Source: Craterostigma plantagineum
Lineage: Eukaryota > Streptophyta > Magnoliopsida > Lamiales > Linderniaceae
DNA length: 64,000 nt
Reading direction: 5' to 3'
Assembly: GCA_027422505.1 (NCBI GenBank)
Contig: JAPQWV010000017.1
Span: 12,091,501 to 12,155,500 of the forward strand
Every line of letters begins with the position of its first letter. Position 1 is the first letter of the stretch. A program made the position numbers and the translations under genes. The notes under the pieces were generated by a model, which saw nothing but the letters and a program-made list of their open reading frames with translations, was not told the DNA's origin and ran no database searches. Below are positions 21,456 through 32,610 of the stretch, in pieces.

Positions 21456-21923
21456 TGTGACGCCCGTGGCCGATGAGGGCGGGGAGTGATCGCCGGTGCC
21501 AGAGAGGTGCACGAACAAAGAGCGGCTCCTGGCAGGCTTCTAGGCGAAGGGGTACGTGGACTAACCGATCCGACACCCGAATGAGAGGGGATCCTGAGAC
21601 TGACAATGTATGGGCGTGTCAGGCTAAGAATTGTGTAAGAGAATTGATAGTACTACTCATATCACCAAGGTCGACCTACCTTTTCTCGAGTCCATCTATA
21701 GAAACTCCGAAGTTAAGCGTGATTGACTTGGGGCAATCTAGGGATGGGTGACCCCCTGGGAAGTTTCTCAGGGTGCGTGTGAGCGAGTGCACGAAGCACG
21801 CTAAAAGATTAAATGGTGGTACAGTGGGGCCAGACTATCAGTCGGAGTGTGGTGGGCCCAACCCCACTTGTCCCGGTAGGGACCGATGCTGTAGTGACAC
21901 CCGGTATGGGACGGGTCGTTACA
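21456..21923 (+). repeat. Cassandra LTR 5 with damaged 5S-like promoter
   Basis: 468 bp. It starts TGTGACGCCCGTGG and has GTTAAGCGTGATTGAC in place of the GCTTGAC of the other four, a change inside the A-box/intermediate region. It joins copia C at 21,924. Confidence 0.88.
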
Positions 21924-22668
21924 GACATATCATCTAGTTCCAGTGGAATTGCATCTACTTCTTTGTCAGTAACATGTATACCTGCAGGAGACACAACTAT
22001 ACCTTCCTCAGTAGCATATGCGTTAGGAAATTCATCAAATGTAATGTGCACAGATTCTTGAACAGTCCTCTTCCTATTATTAAACACTCTAAAAGCTTTG
22101 GAATGAAGGCTGTAACCTAGGATTATCCCATCATCTACCTTGGAATCGAATTTTCCTCTCTTATCCCTATCATTCAAAATGAAATATTTGCAGCCAAATA
22201 CATGGAAGTATCCAATGTTACGGGTTTTATAGTTCCTAATTTCATAGGGAGTTCTCTTAATAATCGGTCTAAGGAAAATCCTATTCGAGACATAACAAGC
22301 CGTATTAACAGCTTCGGCCCAAAAATGTTTTGGAGTATTAAATTCCCTCAGCATAGTCCTAGGCATTTCTTGTAATACTCTATTTTTCCTCTCGACCACT
22401 CCGTTCTGTTGAGGCATAATACGGGCTGAAAAACTATGACTATAACCATTTCATCACAAAAAGATGCAAACGATTTACTATCAATTTCTAGACCGTTATC
22501 AATCCTAATCTTACGGACCTTCATCTCTTTCTCATTTTATAGCTTCTTAATTAGTGGTGCAAGGTTATCTAAAGCCTCACTTTTGTGCGCAAGAAATAAG
22601 ACCCATTTGTACCTAGTATAGTCGTCTACGACAACAAAGGCATATCGTTTACCTTTCAATGACATAAC
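21924..22668 (-). pseudogene. Integrase of copia element C, truncated by the Cassandra array
   Basis: Minus strand. It carries QQNGVVERKNRVLQEMPRTM with the catalytic Glu region, FWAEAVNTACYVSNR, RTPYEI, and the end-of-integrase YFHVFGCKYFILNDRDKRGKFD...GYSLHSKAFRVFN. An earlier part with VDDYTRYKW and IDNG sits in other frames at 22,500-22,660. The frame passes into Cassandra LTR 5 at 21,923. RT and RNase H of C are not in the window. Confidence 0.8.
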
Positions 22669-23103
22669 CTATAGCGGACCAAAAAGGTCAAGATGCAGCA
22701 GTTCCTGTGGTTTGGATGTAGATATCACATTCTTAGGTTTGAAAGACGTCTTGGTCTGTTTCCCCATTTGGCACGCTTTGCAAATTCTGTCCTTGGTGGC
22801 TCTCATATCTGGAATACCTCTCACCAATTCATTGCATGATATGTGAGACATCAGTTCCATGTTGGCATGCCCCAACCGTCTGTGCCATAACCATGTGATA
22901 TCCTGCGTAACTACTAGACACTTGACGTTCTGGTTAGCAATATCATCAAGAGTGATGCAGTAAATGTTACCATGCGTAGACGCACTAAACACAATCTCAT
23001 CATCCTTTTTGACCAAGCACTTGTCTTTGACGAAGTCTACGATATGTCCATCATCACATAGTTGACTAATGCTAATTAAATTATGCTCTAAGTTCCTAAC
23101 AAA
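22669..23103 (-). pseudogene. GAG-pre-integrase and zinc-binding region of element C
   Basis: Minus-strand frame 23,016-22,669 carries LWHRRLGHANMELMSHIS, the HHCC partner KACQMGKQTKTSFK, and LLHLDLFGPL with the first catalytic Asp of integrase. It ends in a stop right after that motif. The link back to protease (23,017-23,103) is in another frame. Confidence 0.8.
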
Positions 23104-23340
23104 CTATACGTTATCTATAGTGATATTTATATTGTTACCGACAGTACCAACTCCAACGATTTTGGCTTTTGCGTCGTTAGCGTACGAAACGTATCCTCTA
23201 TCAACCGCCTTTAACGACACAAAATTGCCTATATCACCTGTCATGTCGCGGGAGCACCCGCTGTCGAGATACCACCTGCTTTTCTTGCTGGAATTCCTCC
23301 TTCGTACCTGTAGAAAGAAGTACTCTTCTGAGGTACCCAA
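23104..23340 (-). pseudogene. Protease of copia element C
   Basis: WYLDSGCSRDMTGD contains the aspartic protease D-S-G. The Cys-Ser-Arg-His-Met block normally seen here has Asp in place of His. It lies in a different frame from the preceding gag end (WVPQK at about 23,330), after a TTCTTTCTACAG string. Confidence 0.8.
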
Positions 23341-25004
23341 TTTCTATTGGGTCCTAACATGTTAGCGGGGACCATACGAGATATCATCTGCATAGACGGC
23401 GATCTCCTGTTACAATCAGATACAACAATGACATTTACATGTGACTTCTTAGGTCTCCAGACATACTTAGTTTTATCAACTTTCTTTAAAGGACAGTTGT
23501 ATGCATAATGACCATTTCTACCACAAGAGAAACACTTAAGCTTAGGCACAAAATGTTTAGCATGCTTTCCTTCAGTGGAATAACCTAACACTGACCTACC
23601 AATGTTCCTAGGAGTACTTAACAACATTTCTAGGTTCTGCTTACCCTTAAGGAGTCTATCAACTTTCTGTTTTTCTCTATCTAAGGAGTTCCTGAGTTAT
23701 ACGATATCTCTGGATAAGTCACTATTTTTCTCTGTTTTCTCACAGTCACATGGAATTCCCTCTTTCTTAGCAGTAACTAACTCTCCTTTCAAACGTGAGA
23801 TCTTAGATCAGCCTCATGTTTTTCCTTAGCTAGGTGATCTCGCTGTTTTATCAGTTCCTTATTCAAGGGATTTAGTGATTTAATATTTCTCTCTGCTTTT
23901 TGAAGTAAAACACATAATTCTTCCTTACTTTCTTCTATATCAGAAATAGACGAGTCACTTTCATAATCATTGTTATATAAACTGTTTAGGATATGAATTT
24001 TCTCAATGGAAGAAGAACGAGATAACTGATCCTCGTCAGCCATATAAGCGTGATCCTCGTCCTCGCTTTGTTCCATTTCAGAATCGTTAGATTCTGTCAC
24101 CACGGCCTTCGGCTTCCTTGGTTTCTCATCGTTGATTGTAGGGCATTCAAGTGCATAGTGGCCTGGTTTGTTGCATCGGAAGCATTTCTGAACTTTTTCC
24201 CGGGTGTGGAGATTCCCTTATTTTTGCTCTGGAATTTGCTGTGGTCCTCTTTGAATCTCTTTTTCTGTTCGAATCTTTTGAATCTGTTTGTAAGCATGGC
24301 TAGGTCGTTCATCAAGCTTTCTTTTTCGTCGTTTGAATCAGATTCTTCTTGGTCGGATTTGAATGCAATGGACTTGTGATTTTTGTTCTGCGACTTCTTA
24401 TTCATTGACGTTTGAATCATTTCGTACGAGATAACATAGATGGCAGTAACCTTGGCATTCCATTCTCGTGGCAGTGATCTCAGTATCTTTCTGACTTGCT
24501 CACTATCGGGAACCTTCTTTTCCAGAGACAACATTTGGTTGATGATTCCCCTGAATGGCATACATCTGGCTTATATTCTCGTCGGATTCCATTGAGAACA
24601 GTTCGTACTGATGGGTGAACAGAGCCAGTCTTTCTTGTACAACTTGTTGGGTTCCTTCATGCGTAACTTGGAGCATAACCCACATAGCCTTTGCCGATGA
24701 GCAGGAACTAACCCGAATGTATTCTTCCCGTGTGAGTGCACATGCGAGCATGTTTTTCACCTTTGCGTTTCGCGTGATTTCCTTTTTTGTCATCAGCAGT
24801 GTAATCTTTAGCGTCATTTGGGGTTCCATCGGTTTTGTTAGCCGTATATGGTCCATTGATGACTGCCTTCCAAAGATCGTAGTCGACAGCGATCAGAAAC
24901 TCGATCATACGATTCTTCCACACTGTGTAGTTCGTTCCATCAAAGAGAGGCGGCCTAGAGTGGGATTGACCCTCTGCAAATACATCAACACTCGAAAAAG
25001 CCAT
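23341..25004 (-). pseudogene. Gag of copia element C with two CCHC knuckles
   Basis: Minus strand from ATG at 25,004 (SRPPLFDGTNYTVWKNRMIEF), typical of Sirevirus-like gag. Fragments in several frames cover the gag core (ACALTREEYIRVSSC, QVRKILRSLPREW, LMNDLAMLTNRFKRFEQKKR). A first knuckle CFRCNKPGHYALEC lies near 24,190-24,150, then an acidic and coiled-coil segment, then a second knuckle CFSCGRNGHYAYNC near 23,545-23,505, and WVPQK at the end. Frameshifts near 24,780, 24,560, 24,180 and 23,800 make it inactive. The two-knuckle layout differs from elements B and E. Confidence 0.8.
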
Positions 25005-25070
25005 TAGATCTTAACTCAGGCGTGTTAGGCCTTTCATTGAGTAACCCACTCTGATTCCTAGTGAAGTGTA
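25005..25070 (-). other. Probable PBS/LTR junction of element C
   Basis: On the minus strand an LTR-end-like pyrimidine run (CACCCCCACCCTCTTAGGC) is followed by AGGAATCAGAGTGGG, which looks like a damaged TGGTATCAGAG PBS. Sirevirus LTRs commonly end in such a CACCCCC...CTC string. The assignment is tentative. Confidence 0.45.
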
Positions 25071-26880
25071 AAATATGCCTAAGAGGGTGGGGGTGAATTA
25101 GGCTATAAAAAAATATTGGCTTGTTCTTCTTTGAAAAATACTCTTCTTTAAGAAGATATTTGCAGAGTACGTTATTCCCTAGAAATCAGTACGAGTATCA
25201 ACGTTATCTCCCTAACCCTGTTTCACAAAATATCACGTTATTTTCAGAAAGCGTTTCAACGACATTACCAAGTTATTTGCAGGCATTCCGAGTTTGTCTC
25301 ACATAAAAGTAAATAGCAGAAAGTAAAGTGAGACGTGATTTTTATACAAGTTATATCCCCAACTGGGGTTTAATCCTATCCTTGGGGTGTAATCTCCCCC
25401 AGAGTTCCAATCATCACTGAGTCTTACCGGTTATGGTTACTAAATGATCGACCCTTACACAACCGAAGCACTTTGAAAACTAGACCTCCACCTAGGTTGC
25501 CACATGCCAAGTTTCGATCCACGTCGTTTACCTAAGAAACCAATTCCCCCACTGGATGCAGCTTGCTACCGAAGGGCCACCGAATCCACCATATTCGTCC
25601 CTCCACGTGCAGAAGACTCCAACCGTGCTCCTTTGTGCGTTCAACAAATCCGAAGACAAGGGTTTAGGGTAGGGTGTTGCTAAAGATCGCTCACGGGTAC
25701 AAAACTCGCAAATGAAAGCTCAACACAAACTATGAATGAATCGCAAATTTACGCTAAATCACTCTAAAGGATTCGTTCGCTTGTGTGTTCATTTGGTACC
25801 CTTCAAAGTGAAGTGTTTGTCTTCTATATAGACCTCAGAATCGCTTCTACACTTCACAAGGAAAGTTAAGCGCAGAATATGCAAGAAAAGGCTAAATAAT
25901 CACGTGCATTAACTCAAAGAATCATGCCAAGAATAAACCAATTAAGCTCAACCGGTCAAACATGATCATTTACCATAAATACCACAGATTAACTTTCATT
26001 CCACTGTAATCTCATCAGTATGTCAGCATATTCCATATATAATTCCACTCAGCATATTATCAATGGTAAGCTCTATCAACTGATTTCTTTCCCAAAATAT
26101 AATACCCAATTCGCACAGAGAAAGATTTGATTTACTCAGTATAATGCAAAGCATACTTTCCATGTATGGTGATCTCATCTGATTTCAGCACATTCCATAA
26201 ATAGATTCAATCAGCATCTTACCACATATAAGCCCAATCAATTAATCACTTTCCAAAATATAAATCCTAAGTCGCACAAGGAAAGCGTGATCATTTTTGC
26301 ACTGTTAAAAGTCAAATAAGAAAGCACTTAAACGGATATATCATTGATATTCTTTCCTAAAATAAATCAATCACATGTAAGCACTCAAGCAGAATATCTT
26401 TTCCATATATAGCACGCATTCATATCCGGGTGATCACAATGATATTCTTTCCTAAAATAACTAAAACACATGTACAGCTCAATCAGAATATTTTTTCCAT
26501 ATATATGGCATACAGTCGTTCATAGGTGATCACTTCGATATTCTTTCCTAAAATAACTTATTCTCGCAGACAGTTCACATATCACTCAACATAATATATT
26601 TTCCATATATAGCACACAATGAGATTCCATTCAAACGAAAACGTTCATATCCAGCTGATCACATCAATATTCCAGTTAAGCACAAGATCACACAAATTCG
26701 ATTATCTTAACAATTTAATCACATTTAAGCACTTAATCGAATATTTTTACATTCTTAAACATCATAGGTCATACATATCGAGTTTTCTAAATTTTACCCC
26801 CATAATACATAATTACTTGGAATAATCAAAACTCTCATAATCATTTGGACCAAAAAGGTCTACAGTTACTTTTCATGAAG
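25071..26880 (-). mobile_element. Probable 5' LTR of element C
   Basis: Non-coding, directly upstream of the C gag on the minus strand. A TATA box (reverse complement of TCTATATAGACC, about 25,834-25,845) is placed as in a promoter pointing to gag. The outer LTR end is not found, and the distal part is a tandem array of ~110-bp units. It could also be partly unrelated flanking DNA. Confidence 0.4.
26300..26690. repeat. Degenerate ~110-bp tandem repeats
   Basis: At least three units pair GATATTCTTTCCTAAAATAA (26,347; 26,441; 26,538) with TTTTCCATATATAGCAC-like text about 55-60 bases later. Weaker relatives extend left to about 26,020. Spacing varies between 94 and 97 bases in the clear part. 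Confidence 0.7.
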
Positions 26881-26890
26881 TAGCACAGTT

Positions 26891-27010
26891 GGCTTCTGGG
26901 CACATCAGTCCATGACCCGTGCCCAACCCGATGGCTCCTGAGCACCTCAGTTTAGGACCCGTGCCTAACTAGATGGCTTCTGAATACGACAGTTCGGATC
27001 CCGTTTTCAC
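26891..27010. repeat. 42-bp tandem repeat, ~2.8 copies
   Basis: Units begin GGCTTCTGGGCACATCAG (26,891), GGCTCCTGAGCACCTCAG (26,933) and GGCTTCTGAATACGACAG (26,975). The array abuts the inverted gypsy LTR. Confidence 0.85.
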
Positions 27011-27019
27011 TGGTGTGTT

Positions 27020-29444
27020 TGTGGCGACCCTACTTTTCTAATTATAATTAGTGGCGGATTTCCCGAAAGTAAGCCGTGGATGGCCCATCTAATTAAAAAT
27101 TTTTCCTAAAATAATATACATTATTATAAACATACATCTACATTGTCATCTTTGTACACGGCTGAAGCCGCAGAACTATCAAAAGAACAAAAGTCCTACA
27201 GACGCTCCACAGGTCTTCATCCGTGTACCGCACCGCCCTCAAAAGTCCGTGGAGCACCGCCACCAGCGGCCTCAGTCACGACGCGTATCGGCATCAGACT
27301 CAGTACCTACAACACGTAAACACTGAGCAATTTGCCCAGTAGGTGAATAAAATGCATGTATGCAAGTGTGCACTCAACCCCCAAACCCAATATCTCACAA
27401 CATGATATATTGCACACTCTTCTTTTCCCACATACCCATTTCACACAACACAGGGCCCTAGGTTAGGATCGATACCTTCGCGCGCAAAAGACTACTGGGA
27501 GGCCACCCCCAAGTCTCGCGGTAGCTTACCCTGGTAGTGCAATGGACGATCACGCCAATGGCCTCCTACCGGGTCGCTCCACACCACAAGTATACACTGA
27601 TAGTGCACTGGACGATCACGCCAATGGACTCATATCAGGTCAAATCAATATCTCATCCGGCAGGTATGCACCTCGAGACGGTCATGCCCGAGTAGACAGA
27701 TCGATCACGCCTGTCTCCGCCAGGTGCCCAGTGAGCCCAACCTCGACTCCTCTAAGAGTCACCAATCACAAGCATCTCATTCTACCCCGTACGTCAATAT
27801 CTCATATCGTTATCGTCTCACTACGTACAACACTCTCTTCCTGACGTGATATGCACGTGCCATGCATGTTCACAAAGTCTCATGGAAGCATGATTTAAAT
27901 AAAACGTATGTAGAACATGTAAACTCGTAAATCATACAAGTCACGTAAATCATAGAATCACATGAAAACACATATATCACACATGTGTTTACGCATTGTA
28001 GATGGATGATCCACCTACCTTTCCTCCCGCTATAGTCAAATACGAAGTCCGGTGTAGTCCCTATATATCAATCCTCTGAATATAATAATAAAAATTTTCA
28101 TATTAATTTACTAAGTTATATAATTTCGAAAATGGTACAATTATCAAAACCCTAAAATTTATGAAAACCTAAAAATAATGAAATCCCTAAAACTAAATAA
28201 ACCCTAAAATATCGAAAACCCTAGAATTAGCAAAGTTCTAAAATACCGAAAATTTATTAACTAAAACACAATGTCGACACCATCATATTTCGAGGTCTTA
28301 CAAATAAATAATGTCGAGATTTATTCCTTGAAAATGTCGAGACATAATAATAGGTAATATCGAGATTCTGAACCATGTCGAGAACTTTGTTTGCTAACTC
28401 TATAAGGTGTAAATGTCGAGATCTTCTACACATTGTAACATGTATATTTCGAGAAGCTTAGATATAAATGTCGAACTCTTTTCATGACACACCTCGAGAT
28501 CTTTTCATGTGAAGCATCATCATATATCGAAATCTTTCTATAAAATACATCTCGAGGAACGAATTGTCGAGTTCTTCAAACAATGTCGAAATTTGGTGAT
28601 GTCGAATTCCTATCAATATCGAGATCTTATAATGTCGAGATCCATTACCTCTCGAGATCTAATAAATGCCGAATTCTTCACACAGTATCGAGAATTTCTG
28701 GAATTCATGATTCACTCAAAAACCCTAAAACATATATCTTTAACATCAGCTTCAAGAATCACTTTCAACCCAGGAAATTGTACTCCTTAAACTATCGAAT
28801 TATTAAGAACACAAATAACTCAAAATCGTCACAGCTCTTATCCCGTTACTTACACACACATGCTCGTAACCGAGATTTCAAAGTGTTTAGGTTTTCTAGA
28901 CATGATAGAATTCGAACTCTACTATGATTATTAAGAACGTACATGTTAAAAATATATAAAGCATTGAGAGTATAGAATTCTTATCATACCTCTCCTTGAG
29001 AAAGAAACTCTAGTATGCTTAAATCCCTTCAAATTATTCGTTCTAGGTTTGTTTGTAAATGAGAGTTTTTCCAATAATGAGCTTCACACACGTTATAGAC
29101 TAGATAAACCTTCAAAGTGACATGACAACTTGGTTATCCTATTCCCTATGGCTTAAGTTTTAAGTAATGTTATTATTAAGATTTATCCTTGAGGGATTGG
29201 GCCAAAATCATATATCACGCATGGCCCAACATATAAGTCCCTTCATTATTTTTATAAAACCTAGCCTATATTATAGGTCTATATATTATTATTTTTAGAT
29301 GTTGTATGTATGAGTTTTAATATAAATTTGAATATCATAAAGATTTATATTTTCGTTCCAAAATTTGCATTTTACTATTTCGATCTTATTTCATAAACAT
29401 TAATTACATCAAAAATTCCGTATTAAACTTTTACGGGCATTACA
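27020..29444 (-). mobile_element. Gypsy LTR 1 (inverted, full length)
   Basis: 2425 bp. On the minus strand it runs TGTAATGCCC to GTCGCCACA. It matches, in reverse, LTR 2 (30,463-31,877) and LTR 3 (34,021-36,064). It includes a TCGA-rich block (28,290-28,700), a ~62-bp partial duplication around GGACGATCACGCCAATGG (27,543 and 27,610), and flanks that do not form a target duplication. At its plus-strand right end it touches an integrase fragment lying in the opposite orientation. Confidence 0.85.
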
Positions 29445-30428
29445 TCCTTACAGCCTGACGAAATCAGCCCATTTCCTTCCAATCAGTTCTACTTTTTCCA
29501 TGGAACGCTACGCTGAACTGTATATTTTGGAAATTATTCGACTGCATGGAATTTCAATCTCTATTGTCTCGGATCAAGATTCGAGATTTCTATCCAACTT
29601 TTGGCAGAGTTTACAGAAAGCGATGGGTACTAAGCTCTCGTTCAGTACTGCATCTCATCCCTAGACCGATGGGCAGTCTGAACGGACGATCCAAACCCTT
29701 GAGAAGCCTGCGTGCTAGACTTCAAGGGAAATTGGAGCAAATATTTGTCGTTGATCGAATTCTCCTACAACACTAGTTTCCACGCTACAATCGGAATGGC
29801 GTCGTACGAGGCATTATATGGGCGCAAGTGCCGATCCCCAGTTCGTTGGGACGAAAGCGGCGAGCGGACTTTGTTGGGACCAGAAATAATCCGTGAAACA
29901 ACAGAAGCGATAACAAAAATACGAGAAAGGATGCGAACGTCTCAGAGTCGACAGAAGAGTTATGCAGATCATCGACGACGACCTTTGGAGTTCGCAGAAT
30001 GTGACCAAGTATTTCTAAAGATCTCCCCAATGAAAGGAGTAAAGCGTTTTGGAAAGAAGGGCAAGCTAAGTCCCAGATACATAGGCCCCTTCAAGATAGT
30101 CAAACGAGTTGGCGAGGTTGCGTATCAGTTAGAATTGTCGGCTTCCCTATCGCAAGTTCACGACGTATTTCACGCATCGACGTTCCGAAAGTACGTCGCG
30201 GACCCAAGCCACGTTATTCAGAACGAGCTTCTTTATCAACAGCTCAAGCCTGACTTGAGTTACGAAGAGAGGCCTGTAGAGATTTTGATGTACGAAATGA
30301 AGCAACTGCGGAATAAAACTATTCCGTTAGTTAAAGTGTTGTGGCGGAATGAATCAATTGAGGAAGCCACCTGGGAACGTGAGGACGATATGAGAGCTCG
30401 TTATCCCAAATTATTCCAATGGGCATAA
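29445..30428 (+). pseudogene. Gypsy integrase C-terminal fragment (duplicate)
   Basis: Plus strand, starting inside the integrase core (TKSAHFLP region at about 29,460) and running through the RKCRSPV block, the GPF/Y-like module (GPFKIVKRVGEVAYQL) and a chromodomain-like end (WRNESIEEATWERED) to the stop at about 30,426. It is a near-copy of 33,005-33,986. The N-terminal part is frame-broken (29,546 and 29,712 frames). The fragment is followed by its own PPT and LTR 2. Confidence 0.85.
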
Positions 30429-30462
30429 TTTCGGGGACGAAACTCTTTTAAGGGGGGAAGGA

Positions 30463-31877
30463 TGTAATGCCCGTAAAAATTTAATACGGGATTTTTGATG
30501 TAATCAATGTTTATGAAATAAAATCGAAATAGTAAAATGCAAAATTTGAACGAAAATATAAATCTTTATGATATTCAAATTTATATTCAAACTCATACAT
30601 AGAACATCTAAAAATAATAATATAAAGACCTATAATATAGGCTAAGTTTTATAAAAATAATTAAGGGACTTATATGTTGGCCATGCGTGATATATGATTT
30701 TGGCCCAATCCCTCAAGGATAAATCTTAATAATAACATTACTTAAAACTTAAGCCATAGGGAATAGGATAACCAAGTTGTCATGTCACTTTGAAGGTTTA
30801 TCTAGTCTATAACGTGTGTGAAGCTCATTATTGGAAAAACTCTCATTTACAAACAAACCTAGAACGAATAATTTGAAGGGATTTAAGCATACGAGAGATT
30901 CTTTCTCAAGGAGAGGTATGATAAGAATTCTATACTCTCAATGCTTTATATATTTTTAACATGTACGTTCTTAATAATCATAGTAGAGTTCGAATTCTAT
31001 CATGTCTAGAAAACCTAAGCACTCTGAAATCTCGGTTACGAGCATGTGTGTGTAAGTAACGGGATAAGAGCTGTGACGATTTTGAGTTATTTGTGTTCTT
31101 AATAATTCAATAGTTTAAGGAGTACAATTTCCTGGGTTGAAAGTGATTCTTGAAGCTGATGTTAAATATATATGTTTTAGGGTTTTTGAGTGAATCATGA
31201 ATTCCAGAAATTCTCGATACTGTGTGAAGAATTCGGCATTTATTAGATCTCGAGAGGTAATGGATCTCGACATTATAAGATCTCGATATTGATAGGAATT
31301 CGACATCACCAAATTTCGACATTGTTTGAAGAACTCGACAATTCGTTCCACGAGATGTATTTTATAGAAAGATTTCGATATATGATGATGCTTCACATGA
31401 AAGATCTCGACGTGCGTCATGGAAAGAGTTCGACATTTATATCTAAGCTTCTCGAAATTTACATGTTACAATGTGTAGAAGATCTCGACATTTACACCTT
31501 ATAGAGTTAGCACACAAAGTTCTCGACATGGTTTAGAATCTCGATATTACCTATTATTATGTCTCGATATTTTCAAGGAATAAATCTCGACATTATTTAT
31601 TTGTAAGACCTCAAAATATGATGGTGTCGACATTGTGTTTTAGTTAATAAATTTTCGGTATTTTAGAACTTTGCTAATTCTAGGGTTTTCGATATTTTAG
31701 GGTTTATTTATTTTAGGGATTTCATTATTTTTAGGTTTTCATAAATTTTAGGGTTTTGATAATTGTAGCATTTTCGAAATTTATATAACTTAGTAAATTA
31801 ATATGAAAATTTTTATTATTATATTCAGAGGATCGATATATAGGGACTACACCGGACTTCGTATTTGACTATAGTAA
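30463..31877 (+). mobile_element. Gypsy LTR 2 (3' part missing)
   Basis: It starts TGTAATGCCCG after the purine run AAGGGGGGAAGGA. It follows LTR 1 (inverse) closely, then breaks at GACTATAG, where the other copies continue GCGGGAGGAAAGG; here RT sequence follows. About 1 kb of LTR is missing. Confidence 0.8.
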
Positions 31878-32610
31878 GATTGAGGCCGTGAACAGTTGGC
31901 CACGACCGACTACTCCGACCGAGGTCCGAAGTTTCCTAGGACTTGCGGGATACTACCGTAAGTTCATAGCTTACTTCTCTAGCATTGCCTCGACTCTGAC
32001 GAACTTGACCAGGAAGAACGTGCCTTTCAAGTGGTCTGGAGCGTGCGAACAAAGCTTTCAGGAACTAAAGAAACGACTCACTTCTGCTCCCATTCTAACA
32101 ATTCCATCGGGAACGGGAGGATTCTCAGTCTATAGCGACGCCTCGAAGAATGGACTAGGATACATATTGATGCAGAACGGTAAAGTGATTGCTTACGCCT
32201 CACGACAACTTAAAGAGTACGAGAAGAACTACCCGACCCACGAGCTAGAATTAGCAGCTGTGGTTTCCGCGCTAAAAATCTGGAGACACTACCTTTACGG
32301 AGAAAGGTGTGAGATCTTCACAGACCACAAAAGCTTGAAGTACTTCTTCACTCATAAGGAGTTAAATATGAGACAACGACGATGGCTGGAACATGTAAAA
32401 GACTACGACTGCGTTATCAATTATCATCCGGGCAAAGCGAACATAGTCGCAGACGCGCTTAGTCGAAAGGCGATGAGTACGGAGTTGCACATGCTTGGAG
32501 TGGAAATAGTCAATTTAGGTGAAGTCGAGACGAAACTAGCAGCGCTGACTCTACAACCTACGTTGCTAAAACGAATCAGAAAAGCACAAGAAGAGGATTA
32601 TTTTACCTAA
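31878..32610 (+). pseudogene. Gypsy RT end and RNase H
   Basis: Begins at the RT thumb/connection ([31 protein letters not shown]) and holds the RNase H ([83 protein letters not shown]). The D-E-D residues appear intact and the frame is open for 240 codons, but catalytic RT (fingers/palm) is absent and the frame ends at 32,608. Confidence 0.85.

Larger units (their letters stand above)
19298..21923 (+). mobile_element. Tandem Cassandra-type TRIM array (5 LTRs, 4 internal domains)
   Basis: A head-to-tail array with a period of 539-540 bp. LTRs lie at 19,298-19,765, 19,838-20,304, 20,377-20,844, 20,917-21,383 and 21,456-21,923. Each begins TGTGACGCC and ends TTACA. The four intervals of exactly 72 bp each carry PBS TGGTATCAGAGC two bases after the LTR and a purine-rich run GGCGGAAGCTGGTGGGCA before the next. 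Each LTR contains a 5S rRNA-like block, the hallmark of Cassandra terminal-repeat retrotransposons in miniature. No protein is encoded: the ~67-92-residue ORFs on both strands are periodic shadows. The left flank is gypsy F, the right flank copia C, and the 5-bp flanks (CTTCA and GACAT) do not match. Confidence 0.9.

Noticed and set aside
19530..21800. Functional 5S rRNA gene cluster
   Set aside because: The 5S-like blocks lack the normal first ~40 bases, have an altered middle, and lie inside TG...CA repeats with PBS and PPT. They are promoter parts of Cassandra-type LTRs.
19615..22061. Repeated 67-92-residue ORFs on both strands of the array
   Set aside because: They recur with the 540-bp period in several frames at once and follow from the DNA repeat; no domain or codon signal.
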